Shown here: one piece after another, positions 1 through 9,018 of the stretch
Layout of the letters: every line of letters begins with the position of its first letter
Position numbering within the stretch: position 1 is the stretch's first letter
DNA from: Jimgerdemannia flammicorona
Lineage: Eukaryota; Mucoromycota; Endogonomycetes; Endogonales; Endogonaceae
Length of the DNA: 16,707 nt
Direction: 5' to 3'
NCBI GenBank assembly: GCA_003990745.1
Contig: RBNI01003085.1
Coordinates: 1 to 16,707, forward strand
Notes under the pieces: model-generated
Databases searched by the model: none
Told to the model about the DNA's origin: nothing
The model's input: only the letters and a program-made list of their open reading frames with translations
Translations under genes and position numbers: made by a program

Positions 1-181
1 CTGCGAAGCTCTCCCTGCCAGATTCTTGACCTCCTGTTCCACCCCCTCTACCACTACGTCCTCCCACCAGCAGACCCCTCATACTGCCCCCCAGGCCAGG
101 GCCTCTCCCTACTTGCTGCCATTCGAATGCACCAGGGCCACCTTGCCCAGTACGCACCTCTGAGTGCATGTTGGTTGCCAT
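1..181 (-). pseudogene. Gly-rich repeat ORF, N-terminal 60 codons, copy 1 (cut by window edge)
   Basis: Reading leftward from an ATG at 181-179, the frame stays open for 60 codons to the window edge. It begins MATNMHSEVRTGQGG, contains FEWQQVGRG and a Gly/Arg-rich stretch, and ends at a GRESFA motif. It aligns codon for codon, without any indel, with the plus-strand ORF that starts at 14867, which has the equivalent words VHTGQGG, FDWQQVGRG, SMRGLLVGG and RMSFAE. The two copies are therefore members of one repeat family in opposite orientation. RGG-like low-complexity segments often bind RNA, and first ORFs of non-LTR retroelements can look like this, but that is inference. Only the start is in the window, so whether this copy is intact further left is unknown. 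The call of a coding copy is firm; the function is not. Confidence 0.6.
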
Positions 182-247
182 AATACTAGTAGCTTGTCTC
201 CAGAAACTGTGTCGAAAGTGTTGCCAAAAGGTTGTGTAACCTGAATG
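182..247 (-). other. Conserved 5' leader of Gly-rich ORF copy 1
   Basis: The block CATTCAGGTTACACAACC starts 66 nt upstream of the ATG here (position 247, minus strand) and also exactly 66 nt upstream of the ATG at 14867 (position 14801, plus strand). Similarity continues through the leader more weakly. The repeat unit therefore includes untranslated sequence, which marks it as a mobile or duplicated unit and not only a conserved protein. Left of the shared block (positions above 247) the two copies are no longer clearly alike. Confidence 0.65.
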
Positions 248-317
248 TTACCGGAGAAAGGTGTGGAGGGAACCTAATTATTTAAAACTATATAAGTTGT
301 CAATTATTCATACAAAG

Positions 318-323
318 TTTATT
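318..323 (-). terminator. Possible polyadenylation signal AATAAA
   Basis: AATAAA on the minus strand overlaps the terminal stop of the dead gene at 319-1370. Its position at the 3' end fits a cleavage and polyadenylation signal, but such hexamers are frequent in AT-rich DNA and this one overlaps the stop codon. Confidence 0.3.
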
Positions 324-546
324 TTAATAAACATAATACATAAATATACTTATGATCTTCTTCACTCAGACCTAACACTTCACCAGCTCTGGACTTCTCT
401 TATATTTTGATTGCAGCTGCCCAGGCAGCATTCAATTGCATATATATTTTGTCCATGCCAATCTTACTAATTGTCATGAGGATATTATTGTACTGAACCT
501 TCTAAAGTAGTTCTTCAAACTTTGTCTTTGTGATAACGGCATATAC

Positions 547-616
547 CTAAAATAAATAAAGTATAATTAGATTCTACAATCTATAAGTAAAAAATGTTAA
601 CATAATATAAACTTAC
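547..616 (-). other. Candidate spliceosomal intron (70 nt)
   Basis: On the minus strand the segment begins GTAAGT and ends ATTTATTTTAG. Removing it joins a frame ending FIIIV to one starting VYAVITKTKF without a shift. A shorter alternative acceptor (CTTATAG at 587-581) would give only 36 nt. The size fits fungal introns. Confidence 0.5.
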
Positions 617-1039
617 CACAATAATAATGAATACTGTCATTCTCCTATCTAGTGTTTTTAGTTGATATATTTGGGCTAAACTTTGTGGCATTTTTGATCT
701 ATGATACAATCTGTGGTTACAGTGCATGAAGACTAGCCAAATGATTTCTTCAAATACCAGGCCAGAACAGATTCAATTAACAGGATACTCCTTGAACTTT
801 ACTTGCCAAACAACATTTAGGTTGAATGTTTTGTTGATTGGATCTCCCAGAAGGCCGAACTTGGTGCTATGTTTCTCATAGACCATAAACATCTTATCAG
901 AGTCAAGTATCAACTGTCTGAATTGATGGTCCTTGTCAAGGTTGAAAATCTTTGAAAGATGGAGAATGAATTCAGAGGGAAGACTGGACTTGATAGTGTC
1001 AAGAACCTATCTCCTCATATCACTCGACCAGACTACAAT

Positions 1040-1114
1040 CTATAGATAAAAGATGAGATAATTAGAAAAATGAGAAAAAAAGAGGGGAATATGCAGTGGT
1101 AATATAATGTATAC
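1040..1114 (-). other. Candidate spliceosomal intron (75 nt)
   Basis: On the minus strand it begins GTATAC and ends TTATCTATAG. It is T-rich inside, and its removal keeps the reading frame from SNAKQGK into IVVWSSDMRR. Both the boundary motifs and the preserved frame support it. Confidence 0.55.
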
Positions 1115-1389
1115 CTTGCCCTGTTTTGCATTAGACTCCTTGGCAATCATCTCTTCCAAGTCAAACCCCATACCACTTAATATTCTTTAGAGGGCATCTT
1201 TCTGCTCCTCTTTATTCAGCCACATGTTGACAATGAGCATGTATCTGAGAAGCTCAATCTTCGTTGTTCTCTCTTGATCAGAATATATATCTTTGGGCTT
1301 GGCTTCCTATTCTCTGAGAAGTTTGGAATAGCGGACTATGATAGGAGAATCTTATGCTTGATGATAGATAAATAAGTAGATAAGTGAGC

Positions 1390-1392
<3 letters not shown>

Positions 1393-1420
<28 letters not shown>

Positions 1421-1421
1421 T
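1393..1421. repeat. Poly-T tract, 29 T
   Basis: An uninterrupted run of 29 T lies just upstream of the minus-strand dead gene, where it reads as poly-A. It may be a nucleosome-excluding promoter tract, part of an unrecognised 5' intron, or the tail of an old retrotransposed insertion. The sequence does not decide between these. Confidence 0.8.
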
Positions 1422-1474
1422 GTCTATTTTAAAAGTTTGGCTTACACATTATAATGATGAAATAAGAGTGGAGA

Positions 1475-1575
1475 TTGAGGTGGAGAAGTGGGTTGAAGAT
1501 TGGATTGGAGTGAAGTGGGTTGGAATGGAGAGAAGTAGAGAAGGAGTGCCAAAGAGTAGGCTCTGCTTTTATATA
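1475..1575 (-). promoter_or_regulatory. TATA box and pyrimidine-rich leader of minus-strand gene
   Basis: On the minus strand TATATAAAA (1575-1567) is followed, after a short spacer, by about 85 nt of strongly C/T-rich sequence (about 1560-1475). A TATA box followed by a C/T-rich run around the start of transcription is a common core promoter layout in filamentous fungi. It points toward the dead gene at 319-1370. The promoter looks better preserved than the gene it serves. Confidence 0.5.
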
Positions 1576-1612
1576 CGATATGCCAGCCATACATAAGCTT
1601 CACTTATATATG

Positions 1613-1712
1613 TTAAGCTTGAATCACATATATCACTTAATATGTTAAGCTTGAATTATGTCATATCACTTATGTTAAGGTAATTCAATATATGTAAGTA
1701 ATTCAAGCTTAA
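1613..1712. repeat. 31-bp tandem repeat with 14-bp inverted arms
   Basis: The word TTAAGCTTGAA occurs at 1613 and 1645 and begins again, shortened, at 1675, a period of about 30-32 bp. The arm TTAAGCTTGAATTA (1645-1658) has its exact reverse complement at 1699-1712, so the region can form a 14-bp stem with a 40-nt loop. It lies directly upstream of the minus-strand TATA box and could hold regulator sites, though this is inference. Confidence 0.7.
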
Positions 1713-1857
1713 AGCTTAATGTATGAAAGTGATCAATGGGTGATAAGCTCATTATTTACTATTTAGATTAAACCTATACTATATTTTAATCAGTTGTATT
1801 GAGCTTCTTGATCAGTCCTGGACTTCTTGAATTATTACTCAAGGCAACACCTTATGG

Positions 1858-2015
1858 TCATAGTTATAAATAATAATAATTTATGTGAAATTGGTACAAT
1901 TCGATCTTTTAAGCTATAGTTATATAATATTTATATATATTTTGCTAAATTCTGCAGATTTCTCAATATGATGAACTTGAGAAGACATTATAATAAAGAT
2001 ACAACTGGGTTTTGT
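1858..2015 (+). repeat. Direct repeat, left copy
   Basis: This stretch matches 6537-6693 in the same orientation. The clear match runs 1880-2015 against 6555-6693 and includes a shared core TTTTGCTRAATTCTGCAGA. Differences are about ten transitions and one indel of about 3 nt; the first 20 bp align less well. The pair brackets the broken gene at 2282 and the satellite. It could be a long target-site duplication, terminal repeats of an element, or two copies of a short dispersed repeat. Confidence 0.75.
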
Positions 2016-2211
2016 ATAGTATACAGTACTTATACTCAACTTTAATTATATCAATTATCGCTATATTTTTAGAAAGTAAGCCAGGCCAGTTTTGTAACTT
2101 TGGAATTTTGGAGATCCAATCATCACTTACTAAAAAAATACAACTTGAAGAAAGTACATACTTAAAAATACACAGTTAGTATGACTGGAAAAAAATACAA
2201 CTATGACCATA

Positions 2212-2257
2212 CCTTCTTCTACTATATCTCTTTCTTTTTTCTCTCCTTCTTTTCTAA
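2212..2257 (+). promoter_or_regulatory. Pyrimidine tract ending in a CTAAC motif
   Basis: A long C/T-rich tract ends with TTTTCTAAC, then AG dinucleotides follow 20-25 nt later, just before the reading frame that opens near 2258. This could be a promoter leader, or a polypyrimidine tract plus branch site before a 3' splice site. The second reading would explain why the frame has no convincing ATG at its start. Confidence 0.35.
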
Positions 2258-2281
2258 CAAACTATATTACTCATACAAGAG

Positions 2282-3034
2282 TTGCAAGATGCATTTAAAA
2301 CTATTCAATGCTGTACTAAATATTATAACAAAGACATTAGAATAGACTATTATATTATTGCCAAAGACATTCACAAAATTTTAATAAGATATGGCAAGAA
2401 AACTACTAAAGTTATCAATCTTAATGAAGAGGTTGATAGTCAATTGAAGATTATAAGAAGATCTCTCTGCATGGCCAAAAAGAAGATTCAAGAAAATAAA
2501 GCTGCCTCAAATCCCACCACAGTACTCATGGTTGCCCAAAATCCCATAGCTGCTCAAAATCCCACCATGGTGTCCACCTCAACTCTCACTAACAGTCAGA
2601 TGAGAAGAGCAGTGTCTTCAAGAAGAACAGTATCTCTACTACCAGAAGAAGACTATGTTGAGCTTTTCAATTGTTGTCAACATAAATATAGAAGTATCTT
2701 GCTTGAAGCATTATATGCATTTGGTCACTAACTAGCCATAGATGATTTTCAGAAGGATCAGATGGTGACAAACAAAAGTTGTTGGAAAATTTTAGAAAGT
2801 AATGGGAACAAATTAAGATCTATAAAGACGCAGATGCAAAAAGCTCATTTAATGTTTCATATCTTGAAGCATTGTAGGCATAAAGCAATATTGACTCTTC
2901 TTGATAAGGATATTATTAAAAAGATTTTGCAAGCTAAGGCAACTAACAAAGATATTATCAAGGACATTGCAAATTGTGATACACCCCCTTCTTCACCCAA
3001 TCAAGATCACAAAGTAGATGAAGATGAAGAATAG
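2282..3034 (+). pseudogene. Broken gene of unknown function inside the direct-repeat-bounded segment
   Basis: A single frame is open from 2258 (the first codons have no ATG; 2282 is TTG) to 3034, except for a TAA at 2729-2731. About 250 residues can be read. They are Lys-rich, with AKDIHKILIRYGKKTTKV near the N-terminus, a tandem AQNP motif (VAQNPIAAQNP) in the middle, EEDYVELFNCCQHKYRS, and an acidic tail ending DEDEE. After the TAG at 3032 the frame continues to a second TAG and then a possible 68-nt intron (3053-3120). The inner TAA could also be removed by splicing a 48-nt segment (2694-2741, GTATCT...CATAG), which keeps the frame and contains CTAAC. I do not recognise a family. It may be cargo of a mobile segment or an old host gene. 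Confidence 0.45.
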
Positions 3035-3052
3035 AAGGCGGAGAAGAAATAG

Positions 3053-3120
3053 GTAAGAAAATATCAATATTTTAAATCACAATTTTTGGATTGATAAATA
3101 ATAATATCTGTAATCTATAG
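3053..3120 (+). other. Candidate intron (68 nt)
   Basis: It begins GTAAGA and ends AATCTATAG, has typical fungal size and an AT-rich interior. It lies immediately after the tail of the broken gene at 2282-3034, behind two in-frame TAG codons that may once have been CAG. No strong branch site is visible. Confidence 0.35.
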
Positions 3121-3161
3121 GCAAACCACAAGTTGCAAGCCACAAACCACAAGTTGCAAGC
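3121..3161 (+). repeat. 21-bp tandem repeat, two copies
   Basis: The unit CAAACCACAAGTTGCAAGC occurs twice in a row with a period of about 21 bp. In one frame it would encode a repeated NHKLQA-like heptad, so it could be the last exon of the gene before it. Confidence 0.75.
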
Positions 3162-3336
3162 AGCTGCCATAAGCCAAAAATATATCATTCACATTGCCAT
3201 CTCTCTCAAAAAATTATTTAATCTATTGATTTATATATATGTATCATATTGGTAAAAAAAATATAAAGTATAACTATGGCATGAAAATGTGGCTTATATT
3301 ATAGAAGCTTTTTTTATACCCTTATACTCATACACT

Positions 3337-6275
3337 AAAGCTTCTTACATAAGGGGCATTAGTGTGGCTTTGGTATGAGGCTTCGGGACTTCAGCATGAG
3401 GAGGAGCTTCAGCATGAGAGAGCTTTGATATAATAGAGCTTTGGCATGAGGGGCTTTGTGGTGTAGGGCTTTGGTATGAGGCTTTGGCATGAGGAAGTAT
3501 CAGCATGAGAGGGATTCAGCATGAGAGGGAGCTTTAGAAGGCTTCAGCATGAGAGGAGCTTCAGTATAAGAGGGCTTCAGTATGAGGGGGCTTTGGTATG
3601 AGGCTTTGATATGGGGGAGCTTCAGCATGAGAGGGCTTCGGCATGAGAGGGAGCTTCGGCATAAGGGGTTCAGCACGAGGCTTCGGCATGAGAGAGCATC
3701 AGCATGAGGGGGCTTCAGCATGAGAGGGCTTTGGCTTCAGCATGAGAGGGCTTCAGCATGAGGGGGAGCTTTGGTATGAGGGGGCTTCAGTATGAGGCTT
3801 TGGCATGAGGGAGAGCTTCAGCATAAGAGGGCTTTGGCATGAGAGGGGGCTTCAGAGCTTGGCTTCAGCATGAGGCTTCAGCATAAGGGAGCATCAGCAT
3901 AAGGGGGCTTCAGCATGAGAGGGCTTTGGCATGAGGGGGAGTTCAGCATGAGAGGGCTTCAGTATGAGGGGAGCTTCGGTATAAGGGATTCAGTATGAGG
4001 CTTTGGCATGAGAGAGCATCAGCATGAGGGGGCTTCAGCATAAGAGGGCTTTAGCTTCAATATGAGGGCTTCAGCATGAGGGAGAGCTTCAGCATAAGGG
4101 GGCTTCAGTATAAGGCTTCAGCATAAGGGGGAGCTTCAGTGTGAGAGAGCTTTGGCATGAGGAAGGGCTTCAGAGCTTGGCTTCAGCATGAGGCTTCAGT
4201 ATGAGGGAGCATCAGTGTGAGGAGGCTTCAGCATGAGAGGGCTTTGGCATAAGGGAGAGTTCAGTGTGAGAGGGCTTCGGCATGGGGGGAGCTTCAGTAT
4301 GAGGGGTTCAGTACAAGACTTCAGTGTGAGGGAGCATCAGCATGAGAGGGCTTTAGCATAAGAGGGCTTTGGCTTCAGCATAAGAGGGCTTCAGTATGAG
4401 GGGGAGCTTTGGTATAAGGGGGCTTTGGTATGAGGCTTCAGTGTGAGGGGGAGCTTCAGTATGAGAGGGCTTTGGTATAAGGGGGGGCTTTGGAGCTTGG
4501 CTTCGGCATAAGGCTTCAGCATAAGAGAGCATCAGCATGAGGGGGCTTCAGCATGAGAGGGCTTCAGCATGAGGGGGAGTTCAGTATGAGAGGGCTTCAG
4601 TATGAGGAGGAGCTTTGGCATAAGGGGTTTGGTATGAGGCTTAAGTGTGAGAGAGTATCAGCATGAGGGGGCTTTAGCATGAGAGGGCTTTGGCTTCAGT
4701 ATAAGAGAGCTTCAGCATAAGAGAGAGCTTTGGCATGAGGGAGCTTTGGCGTGAGGCTTTGGCATGAGGGGGAGCTTCAGTGTAAGAGGGCTTTGATATG
4801 AGGGGGGGCTTTGGAGCTTGGCTTCAGCATGAGGCTTTGGCATGAGGGAGTATCAGCATGAAGGAGCTTCAGCATGAGAGGGCTTTGGCATAAGGGAGAG
4901 TTCAGCATAAGAGGGCTTCAGTATGAGGGGGAGCTTCAGTGTGAGGGGTTCAGCATGAGGCTTTGGTATGAGAGAGCATCAGCATGAGGGGGCTTCAGTA
5001 TGAGAGAGCATCAGTGTGAGGGGGCTTCACATGAGAGGGCTTCAGCATGAGGGAGAGTTCAGTATGAGAGGGCTTTGGCATGAGAGAGCATCAGTGTGAG
5101 GGGGCTTCAGTATGAGAGGGCTTCAGTATGAGGGGGAGTTCAGTGTGAGAGGGCTTTGATATAAGGGGGAGCTTTGGTATAAGGGGTTCAGCATGAGGCT
5201 TCAGCATGAGGGAGCATCAGTATGAGGGGACTTCAGTATGAGAGGGCTTTGGCTTCAGTATGAGAGAGCTTTAGTATGAGGGGGAGCTTTGGTGTGAGGG
5301 GGCTTCGACATGAGGCTTTGGCATGAGGGAGAGCTTCAGCATGAGAGAGCTTTGGTATGAGAGAGGGCTTCAGAGCTTGGCTTTAGCATGAGGCTTTGGT
5401 ATGAGGGAGCATTAGCATGAGGGGGCTTCAGTATGAGAGGGCTTTGGCATGAGGGGGAGTTCAGTGTAAGAGGGCTTCAGCATGAGGGGGAGCTTTGGCA
5501 TGAGGGGTTTGGCATGAGGCTTCAGTGTGAGAGAGCATCAGCATGAGGGGGCTTCAGCATAAGAGGGCTTTGGCTTCAGTATGAGAGGGCTTCAGCATGA
5601 GGAGGAGCTTCAGTATAAGGGGGCTTCGGCATGAGACTTCGGCATGAGGGGGAGCTTCAGCATGAGAGGGCTTTGGCATAAGGGGGGGCTTTGGAGCTTG
5701 GCTTTGGCATGAGGCTTTGGTATGAGGGAGCATCAGTGTGAGGGGGCTTCAGTGTGAGAGGGCTTCAGTGTGAGGGGGAGTTCAGTGTGAGAGGGCTTCA
5801 GCATGAGGGAGAGCTTCAGCATGAGGGGTTCAGTATGAGGCTTTGGTGTGAGGGAGTATCAGCATGAGGGGGCTTCAGCATGAGAGGACTTTGGCTTCAG
5901 TATGAGAGGGTTTCAGCATAAGGGAGAGCTTCAGCATGAGGGGGCTTTGGTATGAGGCTTCAGTGTGAGGGAGAGCTTCAGCATAAGAGGGCTTCAGTGT
6001 GAGGGGGAGCTTTGGTATATAGGGGCTTCGGAGCTTGGCTTTGGCATGATGCTTCAGTGTGAGGGAGCATCAGTATAAGGGGACTTCAGCATAAAAGAGC
6101 TTTGGCATAAGAAGAAGCTTCAGCATGAAGGGGCTTCAGCATGAGGCTTTAGCATGAGGGAGCATCAGCATGAGGGGACTTCAGCATGAGAGGGCTTCGG
6201 CTTCAGTGGCATGAGGGGCTTCAGTGTGAGAGGGCTTTGGTATGAGGGGGAGCTTCAGTGGTATGATGCTTTAGA
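3337..6275 (+). repeat. Satellite array with ~320-bp higher-order unit
   Basis: About 2.9 kb is built from words of about 17-18 bp such as GGGCTTCAGCATGAGAG, GAGCTTTGGCATGAGG and GAGCATCAGCATGAGG. A rarer landmark, GGAGCTTGGCTT or AGAGCTTGGCTT, sits at 3855, 4173, 4493, 4814, 5373, 5694 and 6031. The spacings are 318, 320, 321, 559, 321 and 337, so the higher-order unit is about 320 bp with one local expansion. Variants differ almost only by transitions: TTCGG, TTCAG or TTTGG, and GCATGAG, GTGTGAG, GTATGAG or GCATAAG. This fits an ancestral CTTCGGCGTGAG-like word decayed at CpG. The minus strand has runs free of stops (PHAEAL-type repeats), but these follow from the word composition and I do not call a gene. 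Confidence 0.9.
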
Positions 6276-6408
6276 GAGCAATAATCTATTTACCAAATAT
6301 TGCTATTTTATAATATAATATAGGATAGTATAGGTATTATAATGCTGAAATAAAATATTTACAAACTAAAGTCATCATAAGTAATTTAATATGGACCAAA
6401 GTCTATGT
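6276..6408. other. AT-rich spacer between satellite and its inverted fragment
   Basis: This stretch is AT-rich and holds no repeat word and no ORF that I can support. Confidence 0.4.
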
Positions 6409-6536
6409 ATACTGAAGCCTCATATCAATGCTGATGCTCCCTCATACCTCATGCTGCCCCCTCATGCTGAAGCTCTCTCTGAAGCTCCTCCTCACAACAA
6501 AGCCCTCTTGAAGCTCCCCCTTATACTGAAGTCCTC
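6409..6536 (-). repeat. Inverted fragment of the satellite
   Basis: CCTCATGCTGAAGC, CTTATACTGAAG and CCTCATACCTCATGC are reverse complements of the satellite words at 3337-6275. The fragment is about 130 bp, inverted and separated from the main array by an AT-rich spacer. It ends exactly where the right copy of the direct repeat begins. Confidence 0.85.
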
Positions 6537-6693
6537 TCATAGTCATGATTGTAGTTTATATGAAATTGGTATAATTCAATCTTTTAAGCTGTAGTTATAT
6601 AATATTTATATATATTTTGCTGAATTCTGCAGATTTCTCAATACAGTGAACTTGAGAAGACATTATAGTATAAAAATACAATTGGGTTTTGTA
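6537..6693 (+). repeat. Direct repeat, right copy
   Basis: Partner of 1858-2015. It begins at the edge of the inverted satellite fragment and ends at TGGGTTTTGTA, after which the two copies diverge at once. Confidence 0.75.
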
Positions 6694-7238
6694 ATTTTTT
6701 TTTCTTTTTATTAGTGAATGGCACAATTGCTTCATAACTACCATTGATTTTTACCATAATTTCTTACCTTTCATAAAAAAAATTATTATAATATAATTTT
6801 TTCATGAATCTATATCAAACTATTAATATAACTATTGACCTAGGAGCATAAGAATATGCTCAATGTATTTATTTTCATTTATATGAATTTTTGGTTGTAA
6901 AAATGATAATAGAAGTCAGTATACCTTAGTGCACACTTTAGTGAAAATAATCCTATATGACTCTTGTTAAGGTATGCTTAACCTGCTTAGATATGACTTT
7001 TTCTTGATACCTCAAGGCCCACAAAACTGGCTCATTTTCATTGAGGTTCTGTATTTTTTCTGTAATATGGGGGGTGGGGGTTTGTATTTTTTCCATATGT
7101 GAGTGACTATTTTTCCTCATCAGCAAATTTGCTTGCCCAACCCAATTGGCTAGCCACAGCCAGCTCGTCAACCTCTGATTCATCACATTCGGCCTATACA
7201 AAATTTTGACTTGGGACCATGTACCTTACTGTAAGTTA
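6694..7238. other. AT-rich spacer with a doubtful minus-strand reading frame
   Basis: Most of this stretch is AT-rich with no supported gene. Between 7201 and 6953 the minus strand has an 82-codon frame (MYRPNVMNQRLTSWLW...). Another minus-strand frame over the same bases reads DESEVDELAVASQLGWASKF, which looks more protein-like but is short. One of the two may be the remnant of an element gene. A G-rich run (ATGGGGGGTGGGGG) sits at about 7067-7080. Confidence 0.25.
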
Positions 7239-7640
7239 ATTCCTAATTAATACTTAAGAACTCTAAATATAACTATTCTCTCAATACAAGACTTAGTCAA
7301 AGCTATTTCTGATCTTATATAAATAGCTTAAGATACTCTTACAGATGTACAGAACTATAAAACTAAATATGAAATAAAAAAAGAGTTATCTATAATCTCA
7401 GAGATCAGATTATACTCAAAATAGACTATCTATACTTAAATACTCTAGTATAATAACTATCAAAAGAACTCTAAGCTAAAAAAAATTAGACCTAATTAAA
7501 TTTTAGAAAAAATTAGTAAAGTTAACTACTATCTCTTAGATCATTAGTATCTACAGGCAAATTTGCCTGTAAATTTTACTATATAATTCATATAATAGAA
7601 TCAATCTCTATTAGTCAGAATTTGATAACATTATCCTGTA
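7239..7640 (+). pseudogene. Heavily mutated AT-rich reading frame
   Basis: Read in the frame of CAA GAC TTA GTC (near 7288), the strand gives protein-like pieces such as SIQDLVKAISDLI, DTLTDVQNYKTKYEIKKELS and LEKISKVNYYLLDH, and later LQANLPVNFTI. About nine TAA or TAG stops interrupt it, all possible former CAA or CAG codons. The Gln/Lys-rich helical character resembles structural proteins of retroelements, but no motif proves that. Beyond about 7640 the frame is no longer credible. Confidence 0.3.
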
Positions 7641-8249
7641 ATACTAAGTTACATGTAATATTACCCCAGTAGGTATTATTGTCTCTTATAAATATATATA
7701 AGATTAATACTCAAATATATATACTAGAACTTCTCTATAATATTTATATATCTAGTATTCTATATTAGTTAACTTATAAACTTTTATAAAAATCCTTTTT
7801 CTAAATATATAATTTTCTTACTATTTTTAGTTAGGATCAATAATTACAAATAATTCAAAATAATTCAAAATTATTAAAATCTTAACTTATAAGATCTATC
7901 AATATATAAAAGTAGTTAAGTAGTTCTTCTTAATAAAGTAAAAAAGTTATCTCATCTATAATACTACTTGAGAAGAGGAAGAATATATAGAATATACTAT
8001 AGGACTATATATTGTCACATAGTGGTCGCTGAGTCCTTCAAATACACCAGATTCTCTTCAAGGTGTATCTCTTAAACTAACTCAAGTTTGTTATAAGCAA
8101 GTTCTTATTAGAGTGCCTTCCCAAGGTCTTATAGTTCTCAAACTTCTTATCTTGAAACTGTCTTGTTATCTCTTAGATTGCTTGTAAGGAAGTATATATT
8201 GTACTGAGAGGAACTGACTTTATTTCAAAGGAAATAAGAGGAGTATTTA
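7641..8249. other. AT-rich region without a supported gene
   Basis: Extreme AT content with short A/T tandem words (AATTCAAAATAATTCAAAAT near 7853). On the minus strand TATAAATA (8251-8244) sits at the right edge, partly in the direct duplication, and AAATAAAG lies about 20-30 nt further along. These could be parts of a degraded long terminal repeat read leftward, but no matching second repeat or primer-binding site is visible. Confidence 0.3.
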
Positions 8250-8518
8250 TACAAAATATAATTTAATAGTTGCTAAGATATAAAGCTAAATATAAATTCC
8301 AATAACTAAAACTACTAAGTTCCAGAGTCAGTACTGATGGTTGTATAGGTTCAGGATGCTGGCATTATTTAGTATCATATCAAAATGCTGGTGCTGGAAC
8401 AATTTCGCGTCACCTCAGAATACCAGTGCTGGCATTATCCAGTGTTACATGAGAATACTGGTGCTGGCATTATTCAGTATAACAAAGAACTTAGAACAGA
8501 AAGTTCAGGATCATGGGG
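8250..8518 (+). repeat. 269-bp direct duplication flanking the PLE, left copy
   Basis: It matches 12994-13262 with a constant offset of 4744 and no indel. I count 16 differences in 268 aligned bases, all transitions. The copies abut the two outer ends of the Penelope-like element exactly. The simplest reading is a very long target-site duplication made at insertion. Confidence 0.85.
8353..8492 (+). repeat. 35-bp tandem repeat, four copies
   Basis: The word GTGCTGG or ATGCTGG recurs with GCTGG at 8358, 8393, 8428 and 8463, exactly 35 bp apart. The fullest units read AATACCAGTGCTGGCATTAT and onward. The same four units are present in the right duplication at about 13097-13236, so the array existed before the duplication. 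Confidence 0.85.
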
Positions 8519-9018
8519 AGGAGGAAGAAGGCCCAGTGGGAGCCAAGGGAGTGAACCCAGAGCCAGTGTCAAAGTAAATGGAAGATATGTGGAAAAGCAT
8601 GTATAAGGGGGATGAACAAAGAATATAACCAAAATTGCATCAGCCGTTTATTGCCATGCAAGAGTGCAGTCCTTATATACAAAATACAATGTTCCAAAAG
8701 GGAGGATGCACCACAACTTGGGGTGAACCGAATTAGGAACCACATGACTGCCGGAGATAAGTGGAGATAAAGGGGGAGCCAATCCCAGTTGCAGGATAAA
8801 AATCACAAACAAATACAAACAAAATGAATCCAAATCGAGATTAAAAAACATCTGCAGACCCTGGAGGGGTGAGCATGAGTGAGGGGTGAGGCCGAAATGG
8901 AGCAAGCCGCAGTGAGCCCAAGCGAAGTGAGGGGCTGAAGACAGCAGAGGGGAGTGGAGTAAGACCGAGACCCTGGAGCGAGCATGAGACCCCAGAGGGG
9001 GCAAGGATGTTTTTTAAT
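8519..9018 (-). repeat. Inverted PLE terminal repeat at the 5' end
   Basis: Read on the minus strand, this is a full terminal repeat: a GC-rich 153-bp spacer (9005-8853) flanked by ATTAAAAAACATC and its complement, then a 334-bp body with TATA and AATAAA motifs. It is the reverse complement of the 3' copy at 12494-12993. Its right arm (9006-9018) is shared with the direct 5' copy. Confidence 0.85.

Larger units (their letters stand above)
319..1370 (-). pseudogene. Intron-containing dead gene of unknown function, minus strand
   Basis: One coherent protein can be read on the minus strand if two introns are removed: 1114-1040 (75 nt, GTATAC...CTATAG) and 616-547 (70 nt, GTAAGT...TTTTAG). Both removals keep the frame. 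Recognisable stretches include KDIYSDQERTTKIELLRYML, MIAKESNAKQGK, LDSDKMFMVYEKHSTKFGLL and LSEEDHKYIYVLCLLK. At least six in-frame stops interrupt it: TAG 1309-1307, TAA 1189-1187, TAG 1009-1007, TGA 775-773, TAG 504-502 and TAA 402-400. Each is one C-to-T change away from CAA, CAG or CGA. The terminal stop is at 321-319. I do not recognise the family; the charged, Lys/Glu-rich helical segments do not point to a catalytic fold. The 5' end is uncertain, because a further intron may lie near 1340-1440. It has its own promoter upstream, so it may be a former host gene or a captured gene. Confidence 0.6.

Noticed and set aside
1384..1596. 70-codon plus-strand ORF starting in the poly-T tract
   Set aside because: It begins with a run of Phe from the homopolymer and then reads antisense to the minus-strand promoter leader.
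3500..4538. Minus-strand open frames in the satellite (PHAEAL and LKPSYTEAP-like repeats)
   Set aside because: Open only because the short words lack stops; word length varies and drifts out of frame, and the variants show no codon-level constraint.
8341..8606. Overlapping 73-78-codon plus-strand ORFs in the 35-bp repeat
   Set aside because: They arise from the tandem repeat and cross the duplication/element junction, so they cannot be an ancestral gene.
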